DNA of 64,000 bases from Homarus americanus (taxonomy: Eukaryota; Arthropoda; Malacostraca; Decapoda; Nephropidae): contig NW_024753943.1 of the NCBI RefSeq assembly GCF_018991925.1, forward strand, positions 568,501-632,500. The letters are read 5' to 3'. This document shows, one piece after another, positions 56,624 through 64,000 of this stretch. The translations under genes and the position numbers were made by a program. Under the pieces are notes generated by a model. The model ran no database searches and was not told the origin of the DNA. It saw nothing but the letters and a program-made list of their open reading frames with translations. The stretch's first letter is position 1. Each line of letters begins with the position of its first letter.

Positions 56624-56842
56624 TTACACACGAGTGAATGAGCGGTGACCAAAACTATAGTGACCCGGTAATACCATCAGCCTTGGTATAGTGAGAGGCG
56701 CACCGGGCGGCCAGAACTGAGGACTGGACGATGGCGCGATAATAAATACGCCCGGTGGAGTTATGGTCTTCGGTTTGTGTAGTGTGTAATGATTAGCACC
56801 AACCATGACACCATCAACGTGGCACCTTACCACGTGTGCTTT
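56624..56842 (-). CDS. candidate terminal coding exon, unidentified
   Basis: On the minus strand a strong acceptor (AACTTTCTTCCTCAG) ends at 56843. The next 72 codons are open in phase 0 to TAA at 56624-56626. The peptide is complex and proline-rich: VDGVMVGANHYTLHKPK, then SPQFWPPGAPLTIPRLMVL, then GHYSFGHRSFTRV. No repeat accounts for it. I do not recognise a domain, and a downstream poly(A) signal of consensus form is not evident. Confidence 0.38.
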   Translation of the reverse strand, partial: KAHVVRCHVDGVMVGANHYTLHKPKTITPPGVFIIAPSSSPQFWPPGAPLTIPRLMVLPGHYSFGHRSFTRV

Positions 56843-56859
56843 CTGAGGAAGAAAGTTCT

Positions 56860-57479
56860 TACAAAACCAGGAACAAAAAGTGGGATAATTGAAAACAAAC
56901 TTACCCGAAACCAGGTGGGGTTTGTGGGCTACAGAAGTCAGATTAATGTTCCTCAGAAATGACTAAGTATTCAGAAAATTGTTCCATACACAGAGTCACT
57001 GTAGAAGCAGCAGCCTAAATGACGTGAAAGACTCAAGATATAAAATTTTAACCTATTCATTGTTAGGTTAACCTTTTATATTTGTAAGTTACCAGGTTAC
57101 TAACTTACAGATACGACAGTCACCAGGTTTTGCTCAATTAATATTACTGATGTAAAAAAATGTTGATACACTACAACATAACATTAATATCAGTGACGAT
57201 ATGTAATTCTAAACAATGACACTACAAGAGAGTATAGTAACCAAATATTATTTTCTACAGTATAAAGTCTCATAATACTATGTTTTCGTTATAATTTAAG
57301 CTTGCAGATTCGTGTAATAAAGTCGTCTGGAGTGAATAGCTCCACCTGTTGGGACACTCCCGTCGACGACACTAGACGCTGTGATGTTTTAACTCACGCG
57401 ATAAGACACACCAACTGTTGGGGTGAACATCGAGACTAAACAAGATGACTCACAGGGTTCGTTCTAGCGGTTCATTGTG
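56860..57479. other. AT-rich spacer
   Basis: No gene recognised. Confidence 0.5.
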
Positions 57480-58500
57480 ATTGCCGAGGACACGGAAGTT
57501 TTGAGGTGACTGTACCAATACACACAAGGTACATTTGGACCTGTCACCCTAAAAGGTCCCATTTTCTCACAGTCTCAGATACGGTGTATGAGTGTGTTGC
57601 CATAAGGGACATACTGCCAGAGGTGCTTATAATGTTAGTCGAGCGATAACATCTTCGTCCGTTTACTTAACACTTCTCTATTTGCCTCGAATAAATCAGT
57701 AAGATCTTTTTTTTCTTAGAGATAACATTTAAGAGTCGCTTCATTAGACACAAGTTTATAGTTCAGGGATCAACTCTGTCGTGCTGTCGGAGTTGTATAT
57801 GAGAATATATCCACAACACCTTACCCAATCCTCTCGTCAGAAAGGCTTCCATATTAGGTCAAGGAGTCAAGAGATCGTGAGAATGACTGTGGTAGTGACG
57901 TCTATGGGAGCAGTGGTATGGTAGTATGGTTAGTATGGTAGATAGTTCAGTTTGGAGAGTAGCTGCCCAGTTATTGATTCTCGCTGTCTTCTCCAGTGTG
58001 TTACCATTAGGTTTGAGTCACAATAACAGCACTTTCAGTTCTCCCACGTGTAGTGTTGAGAGAGCCTTCAATATTGATATTTAGTCTGTCTGATGGCGCT
58101 TTCAATCTGGAGGGTATGTATGTGTTCAAAGGCACTTATTCTGGCGGCGTGTTGGAGGTAAGGACTATACATGATCAGTCGTTTAGGTGAGTACGGAGGT
58201 GTTGTGATGTGGAGGGAACGAGTCAGTCAGGGTGGCAGGAGGAGGAGTTGTGTCTCGGCTGTGCCCAAACGTCTCCATATATATGTTGCTGTAGTTTGGA
58301 TCCATTTAGGTTAGGTTAGGTTAGGTTAACTTCAATTACTTCAGTGTTCATGGGACAGATCAATACAATTCCTAGAGCTTTGTTTGCATTTGTTCAAGTC
58401 TGTGAATACGTTTCCTGTAAGGATGGCTAGTGTCTGGTGCGTGGTAATCTATCAGGGACATCAGGTTAGCTAAGAAAAACTTGACCATGAAAAGATATGA
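57480..58500 (-). mobile_element. decayed LINE: reverse transcriptase C-terminus and RNase H
   Basis: Read leftwards on the minus strand, LIDYHAP (58437-58456) is followed, after a one-base frameshift, by KALGIVLICPMNTEVIEV at about 58330-58381. This is the conserved thumb region of jockey/I-type reverse transcriptases (usually KALR or KAMR, then I-LGCP). About 350 bases on, RINNWAATLQTELSTI (57941-57981) matches the RNase H segment usually seen as W-A-S-T-L-Q-T-E-L, and TTVILT continues toward the TDS motif, here broken by stops. DEDVIAR follows at 57640. A short CCTAA array (58308-58328) replaces coding right after the thumb. Multiple stops and shifts make it inactive. Confidence 0.6.
58308..58328 (+). 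repeat. short TTAGG array inside a LINE relic
   Basis: Four GGTTA units interrupt the reverse transcriptase reading at 58308-58328. Confidence 0.85.
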
Positions 58501-58551
58501 GATAAAAGTCGGTACAAAGGAGGATGAGGAAAGAGTGAAGTATATGTACAT

Positions 58552-58632
58552 CAGTGGGGGGTAGAAGAGGTGGTGGGGGGGGTAGGAGAGGTGGTGGGGG
58601 GTAGGAGAGGTGGTGGGGGGTAGGAGAGGTTA
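58552..58632 (+). repeat. GGGGGGTAGGAGAGGTGGTG minisatellite
   Basis: Four units of 21-23 bases. Confidence 0.9.
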
Positions 58633-58803
58633 CAGCACATTCTTTACAGTAACCTCAGGTCCTGTGGTCGACTGCCTCAGGCTTCGTGATGAGTTTAGCG
58701 AAGGTCAGGTTTAGAATTTTAAGAATGTTGATTGAAATTTATAACCTTAATAAAGTGAATTTTTTTTGTTTTCGTATTGACCGCATTGCTATTTTTTTAT
58801 TTT

Positions 58804-58805
<2 letters not shown>

Positions 58806-58846
<41 letters not shown>

Positions 58847-58857
58847 GTGTGTGTGTG
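58806..58857 (+). repeat. (GA)n-(GT)n compound microsatellite
   Basis: GA run to 58844, then a short GT run. Confidence 0.95.
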
Positions 58858-59319
58858 TCAGTCAAGGAAAGGCAAGTAGCACAAGAGGTCCACCGTTCAG
58901 AAGAAGTACCTTGTTTTTCCTTCTCCTGCTGCTGCTGTGTCTGGCAACTTTTTATTACGGCGGGTCATAGCCACTCAAGAAGAGGCTAAAACTTTTCAGA
59001 AACTCGCAACATTTTCTACGACACTCGCAATCTTTTCCAGGGAGGATCGAAACCTTTCCCACGTATGATCGAAATCTATCCAGACTGGAATTTAAATATT
59101 TCGAGCGCTAATAAACACATTTTAATGTATGGTAAAACTTAATATAGAAAGAACCAAACCTTCCTGAAGTATACAGACATTTTTTTTCAGGGAACATCAA
59201 AAGTGTTTCCACGAAAACCTAAAAGCCTTCATGGAAGATTCGAAAACTTCTCCAACCAACTCACAACCTTCATAGAGGCAGCAGTAAAGTCTTCAGAGAA
59301 CCCTAACTTTATTATTATT
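58858..59319. other. unique spacer
   Basis: A frame from the GA run ends in a hydrophobic segment (STLFFLLLLLLCLATFYYGG), probably chance. AAACTTTTC-like motifs recur at 58985-59100. A GTA triplet run at 59325-59347 adjoins the retroelement. Confidence 0.45.
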
Positions 59320-59346
59320 ATTGTTAGTAGTAGTAGTAGTAGTAGT

Positions 59347-60140
59347 GATAAACTTCAACAACTGATGTTGCAATTGTCAGTGAATTTGAAGGAAAAAAAA
59401 GTAGCCAGAGCGCAGGAGGTGGGCGCCTCGAACTGGCTAACAACGTTACCGATTAGAGCAAAAGGTTTCATCCTTAATAAACGAGAATTTACAGATGCCA
59501 TTGCTCTAAGGTATGGTTGGCCAGTAGAAGGTTTGCCCTCCCAATGCGTGTGTGGCTCATCCAACGACATCGGCCACTCCATGGTGTGCAAAAAAGGGGG
59601 CTTCGTATGTATGAAGCATGACGAAGTAAGGGATCTAACAGCAAATATGTTGAAGGAAATCTGCCATGATGTCACGGTGGAGCCGCCCCTCCTTCCATTG
59701 GAAAGGTGAGAATTTCCATGACTTCAAACACATCCAACAAGGCCCGTGTGGCCGTCAGTGGTCGAGGATTCTGGACGCGGGGACAGCAAGCTTTGACAAA
59801 GATTTTCGACCCCGTGGCCGAATGTCACCGTAACCTAGCTCTCGATGCTGCAACAGGAGGAACGAGAATGACAAGACCTGGGAATATGGGGAGAGAATTC
59901 ATAATGTTGATCAAGGCAGCTTCACTCCTCTGGTGTTCACAACCTCTGGCGGGAGGGACCAAGTGCAAGATGTTCCTATACAAGACTGGCGGAGGTGTTA
60001 TCCGAATAGAAGCAGCAGCCCAGAAGTTACATCGCGGACAGGTTTGAGGTGTCGCCTATGCATCCCCTTGCTCAAGTCTGCTCTGCTATGCCTCAGGGGA
60101 ACAAGATCAGCGGTCCCTAAGCCACAAAAGTCGCAGACAC
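59347..60140 (+). mobile_element. decayed retroelement C-terminus (Cys/His motif, endonuclease-like)
   Basis: Three plus-strand frames, joined by two frameshifts, spell one degraded protein. Frame 1 (to TGA at 59707) has KKVARAQEVGASNWLTTLPI, LRYGWPVEGLPSQCVCG, a C-x-C-x7-H-x3-C motif near 59542-59590, then HDEVRDLTANMLKEICHDV. Frame 2 (59706 on) has SNKARVAVSGRGFW and IFDPVAECHRNLALDAA. Frame 3 (from about 59858) has RNENDKTWEYGERIHNVDQG, SFTPLVFTTSGG and, near 60050-60110, LLKSALLCLRGTRSA. From memory this motif order occurs in multicopy invertebrate proteins, some with an upstream reverse transcriptase. The ARxDV...FW...FDP pattern suggests a restriction-like endonuclease, with the expected Asp replaced by Ala here (inference). 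No reverse transcriptase lies upstream. Confidence 0.6.
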
Positions 60141-60689
60141 GGACTAAGATGCAACAGTCATGGAATACCGCATATATTTGCGGCTTAAATAACTAACTCA
60201 TTAGGATAGTTAGGTAAGAAAATGGTAGAGAAGGTATGACTATAAGGAGAGGTTGGAGGCCACAATTGAAAAAAAAAGTAGTAGTAGTAGTAGTAGTAAT
60301 GGTAGTAGTAGTATCATCAAAACTATACGTCTCTTCAAGAACAGTTTACTTATTAAATATTATTATATTTGGCAAATTCATAAACTTGGCGTAATTTCTC
60401 CTCCAAGAGACTAAAGTCCAGAAGATACATACGCCATCTCTCTCCCCTTTAACGTAAGACAAGACCATTAACTTATGACAAAATCTCAAGTGTAATTTCG
60501 ACTCTAGAGTGGCTGTCATTTTTACACAATCACAGGATAAGTGAGACAAGTTTGATACGTTCTCTTATCCGAAGTGACGAGGGATATTAACGTAGATTAT
60601 CCAGCAACTCTTAAATGAGAAAATAATTTAATAGAAAACATTTTGAGACTTAACTGGAGATAGAAATTAACACGGGAACGTCTGGGGTT
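60141..60689. other. spacer with (GTA)n
   Basis: AGTAGT triplets at 60279-60312. A minus-strand 67-codon frame at 60346-60549 lacks an ATG start and family similarity. Confidence 0.5.
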
Positions 60690-60810
60690 CTTAACCGAGG
60701 ATATAATTTAACATAGAAGCTTCTGAAACTCTTAACCGAGGATATAATTTAACATAGAAGCTTCGGAAACTCTTAACCGAGGATATAATTTAACATAGAA
60801 GCTTCTGAGA
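60690..60810 (+). repeat. 41-bp minisatellite, three copies
   Basis: The unit contains CTTAACCGAGGATATAATTT and AACATAGAAGCTTCTGA. Confidence 0.93.
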
Positions 60811-60906
60811 TGTGAAGCTTAGACTGAGGTAACTTCCGGTTGGTTCTGACCCTTGAGGCAACATGACCACCCTGTTTAATTATTGTTTGTCCAGTGTACA
60901 GCCCTT

Positions 60907-60912
<6 letters not shown>

Positions 60913-60948
<36 letters not shown>
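60913..60948 (+). repeat. (GT)n microsatellite
   Basis: A pure GT run. The CA-rich array at 61020-61255 is complementary to it. Confidence 0.95.
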
Positions 60949-60949
<1 letters not shown>

Positions 60950-61019
60950 TTTACATCAACAAAGTAACACATCCATATCCATTTACACAAACTCCAAACA
61001 ACTAATAACACAACATTGA

Positions 61020-61194
61020 CTCTTACGTGCACACTATCACAAACACATACACAAACCACCACACTTACACATACACAAACCGCCACACACACAAAAAAAA
61101 ATACCACACCACCACAAAAACACAAACATACTGGCACACACACACACACACACACACCGCCACACACACACACACACACACGCCACACACACCG

Positions 61195-61235
<41 letters not shown>

Positions 61236-61255
61236 GCCACACACACAAACACCAA
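61020..61255 (+). repeat. compound CA array with ACACCGCC inserts
   Basis: CACACA runs separated by CACCGCCACA and AAACAC motifs. All long frames here are Thr/His or Val/Cys strings. Confidence 0.93.
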
Positions 61256-61414
61256 CATCATCTACAGCAGCCACACAACCATGAAGGATTACCACCACAG
61301 GCTACCGACGCTGCCGCTACTGGAATACAAATGCACACAAAATGGCCCTGATGCATCACCAATTAGGAGGTGCAATTTCCTCTCACATCTAGTTCCATTA
61401 CCGCGGTACAACAC

Positions 61415-61570
61415 ATGAGGGAGGGGTAGGGGAAGGAGGGGAGAGGGGTAGGGGAAGGAGGGGAGAGGGATAGAGAGGGAGGAGAGGGTGGGGGTGGTAA
61501 GGGAGGAGAGGGAGGGGTGGTAGAGAGGGAGGAGAGAGGTAGAGGAGAGGGGAGAGAGGGAGAGGAAGCT
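61415..61570 (+). repeat. GGGAGGGGTAGGGGAAGGAG purine minisatellite
   Basis: Degenerate G/A-rich units. Confidence 0.85.
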
Positions 61571-61677
61571 ATACCGTCAGCTAATCTGTATACAATGACG
61601 ATCTAACAGTTTTAGTCTGGAACCGAGTTGCGTCAAAGACTTGGGGAAGAGTTTTAATAAAATCTGATATTGCTTGC

Positions 61678-61895
61678 ATCTGCCAGCTGGCGTCTTTAGA
61701 CAGCTGGTGGTTGTCTTGGTAACAGGACGCCTGGATGCTGGTAGTGTGTAGACAGCTGGTGGTTGTCTTGGTAACAGGACGCCTGGATACTGGTAGTGTG
61801 TAGACAGCTGGTGGTTGTCTTGGTAACAGGACGCCCGGAGACTAATGGCAGAGACAGGTGGTGGTGCCATAGCTACAAGACGCCTGGATGCTGGC
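61678..61895 (+). repeat. 52-bp minisatellite
   Basis: Units start AGACAGCTGGTGGTTGTCTT at 61698, 61750 and 61802, with partial diverged copies outside. Confidence 0.93.
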
Positions 61896-62444
61896 TCTCG
61901 TTAGCGTGTTAAGACATCATTAGTCTCTCAACTCGCGCCACTGTTGAACAATGTAGCGTGGCCGACACTTCAGCCCCCTTAATTATGACCCTTGCTTATG
62001 TATGTTAAAAAGGTTAAAATAGTTTCTTAACAATAATTGATTTAGAGAAATTTGGTCGAGAAATTTATTGATTCGTGGGTAATAATTGCCTGTTTATTAT
62101 GTTAACGTTATAAACATTTTCGAAATACTTTCTAATTTCCAAACTTCAGATTTTATCACTAGAAGTTTATTGTTTTATCTATCGAAACCATTAAGAGCTT
62201 TTAGATCAAGATTATGTTAACAATGGTTCAGTAATGTAAAGACTTCTACACAATTAACCTCGCTTTTAGTTTCTGTCGAGGTCAAAGGTCAAACTCCTGA
62301 TCAATCCACAACAAAAACATCACGACTACTACACCACCTCACTAATGCTCTCAACTATACTGTCTTCTTGGTGGTTATCCTTGGCAGTCTTTTGTTTTTT
62401 GGTAAAATTAGTAAAAGATAATGATCACGCCACAGGATATATAG

Positions 62445-62445
<1 letters not shown>
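61896..62445. other. AT-rich spacer
   Basis: No gene recognised. Confidence 0.5.

Positions 62446-62489
<44 letters not shown>
62446..62489 (+). repeat. (CA)n microsatellite
   Basis: A pure CA run. A second lies at 62615-62652. Confidence 0.95.
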
Positions 62490-62491
<2 letters not shown>

Positions 62492-62583
62492 AGAGTGCTG
62501 ACCTCTCGCCTTCACCTGCCACCCTCTCCTTAACCCACACCATTATCTTCTTCACAAAATAAGATGCGTTTAAATATTTTACA

Positions 62584-62611
62584 ATGGCAGACGGTAAACG
62601 CACAGTGGAAT

Positions 62612-62654
<43 letters not shown>

Positions 62655-62935
62655 AAATATCAACAACACCACCTGGATCAGTAAACACCATGGAGGAGTT
62701 ACATATATGTCTGAAAAGTTTTGTTTTCGTCTCCGTGTTGGTTTACAGCAAGACAACTTTAACAAGACGTCTACCCAGCAAGAACACATCGGAAACCATT
62801 TCAATGTTAAGGTTTTGGGTGAATACTAAGATCCTCCCTCCTGGCAGGGCGTCCCACGAGCCTAACAAAGAGAAGGAAGGACACCTCCCTCGGGTGACCC
62901 TAAATAATGCCTCTGCTGCGTCTCAGGGCCCTTAG
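62584..62935 (+). CDS. two overlapping uncharacterised ORFs with good ATG contexts
   Basis: ATG at 62584 (A at -3, G at +4) opens a frame through the CA run into TWISKHHGGVTYMSEKFCF and on to TAA at 62829. ATG at 62690 (ACACCATGG) opens a different frame through KSFVFVSVLVYSKTTLTRR to TAG at 62935. Both read as complex peptide after the microsatellite, and at most one can be real. No family is recognised. Confidence 0.22.
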
Positions 62936-63164
62936 GGGGGTCCCGCTGCGTCCTACCTTCTCCCCAGGACACCGTCACCACACATGGTCCGTGCCCTCAC
63001 TCTCTCACGCTGACCACGGGAGGTGAGGCACCAATATGTGAAGAAAGACGAGTGAGAAGAATATAGCGAGGAGACAGAAAGTGAGATGACGAAAAGGATG
63101 GGGATGAGGACAGGAGGAGAGAGAAATGAAGAGATGATTAACAGAAAAACAGTGGGAGAGGGAG
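62936..63164. other. spacer
   Basis: Mixed, becoming GA-rich. No gene. Confidence 0.45.
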
Positions 63165-63380
63165 GAAAGAGGATTCAAAAGTTATGGACGGAAGAGAGAG
63201 GAAGGGAAAGGAAGGGAAAGGAATGAATAAAGAATATAGAGTAACAGCAGAAGTGAAGCAAGAAATTAAGAGAATAATTTAAGGAGAAGCTCGGGGTGTG
63301 CGAAGTGAGAGGATCGGGGGAGGGAGAGGCGAAGGGGAAGGGGAGCGGAGGAGGAGGGGAGAGTGGAGGAAGAGGGGAGT
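63165..63380 (+). repeat. purine-rich tract
   Basis: GGAAGGGAAAGGAAGGGAAA and GGGGAGCGGAGGAGG segments. Confidence 0.75.
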
Positions 63381-63465
63381 GGAGGCCGAGCAAAACCTCT
63401 AAGGGGTGAGTGACCTAGGAAATGAGGTTCGGTGGTAGGGTTCTGAGGAGGTATCAGCCGTGGTG

Positions 63466-64000
63466 TTAGGTGAGGGTTCACAAGTGTCAGCAGGAGGTGT
63501 TAGGTGACGGTTCACAAGTGTCAGCAGGAGGTGTCAGGTGAGGGTTCACAAGTGTCAGCAGGAGGTGTTAGGTGAGGGTTCACAAGTGTCAGCAGGAGGT
63601 GCCAGGTGAGGGTCTACAAGGCCAGTGAGGAGGTGTTAGGTGAGGGTTCACAAGTGTCAGCAGGAGGTGTTAGGTGACGGTTCACAAGTGTCAGCAGGAG
63701 GTGTCAGGTGAGGGTTCACAAGTGTCAGCAGGAGGTGTTAGGTGAGGGTTCACAAGTGTCAGCAGGAGGTGTTAGGTGAGGGTCTGCCATGTCAGCAGGA
63801 GGTCAGTGAGGGTTCACAAGTGTCAGCAGGAGGTGTCAGGTGAGGGTCTACAAGTGTCAGCAGGAGGTGTTAGTGAGGGTTCACAAGTGTCAGCAGGAGG
63901 GTGCCAGGCAGGGTTCATAAGGTCAGCAGGGAGGTGCCAGGTGAGGGTTCACAAGTGTCAGCAGGAGGTATTAGGTGAGGGTTCACAAGTGTCAGCAGGA
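63466..64000 (+). repeat. 34-bp minisatellite, at least 15 copies, cut by window end
   Basis: Units contain GGTGAGGGTTCACAAGTGTC and AGCAGGAGGTGTTA or AGCAGGAGGTGCCA. Several units carry 1-5 base indels. The array continues past the right edge. Confidence 0.95.

Noticed and set aside
60346..60549. 67-codon minus-strand frame
   Set aside because: Starts from a non-ATG codon with no acceptor and no recognised similarity.

Overview
The window looks like a piece of a large, repeat-rich arthropod genome, most probably a decapod crustacean. Three things suggest this. At least eleven interstitial blocks of the arthropod telomere pentamer TTAGG (CCTAA on the other strand) are scattered through it. 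There is an exceptional density of di- and trinucleotide microsatellites and short-unit minisatellites. The transposable elements are decayed eukaryotic retroelements. I see nothing bacterial: no operons, ribosome binding sites, CRISPR arrays or compact coding.

No complete gene can be called. Nearly every long open frame is a translated simple repeat (poly-Leu/Ser, His-Thr, Glu-Arg or Pro-rich strings). The best evidence for host coding is one 93-base exon on the minus strand at 22649-22741, with consensus splice sites on both sides and an in-phase, non-repetitive translation. It would belong to a minus-strand gene whose other exons I could not identify. Weaker exon candidates lie at 604-706 (+), 3050-3234 (+), 6204-6368 (+), 19666-19905 (+), 33140-33206 (+), 38485-38718 (-), 49164-49374 (-), 50069-50119 (+), 56624-56842 (-) and 62584-62935 (+). 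Open stretches of this size are common by chance, so these are leads only.

Layout. 0-9 kb: a minisatellite carrying CREB-type TGACGTCA palindromes, G-rich, GA, 21-bp and (TA)n arrays, and a palindromic dispersed element. 9-18 kb: almost continuous minisatellites, including a 780-bp G-rich block, a 22-bp AT-rich array with a 217-bp higher-order period, and a second 22-bp family whose monomers start with TTAA. 18-31 kb: AT-rich spacers, many 20-66 bp tandem arrays, two tRNA-like SINE relics, the 93-base exon, and phase-locked TTAGG-derived arrays. 31-33 kb: a decayed jockey-like LINE on the minus strand. 33-57 kb: microsatellites, purine/pyrimidine tracts, more 22-bp family, a 1-kb mosaic satellite, and a duplicated 150-180 bp segment. 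57-60.2 kb: two further decayed retroelements, one LINE with reverse transcriptase thumb and RNase H pieces on the minus strand and one element with a Cys/His motif and an endonuclease-like C-terminus on the plus strand. 60-64 kb: more minisatellites, ending inside a 34-bp array.

The most interesting system-level signals are the 22-bp TTAA-starting repeat family present at three distant loci, the TTAGG-derived arrays that keep a strict five-base register while diverging, and the recurrent palindromic 34-bp dispersed motif.
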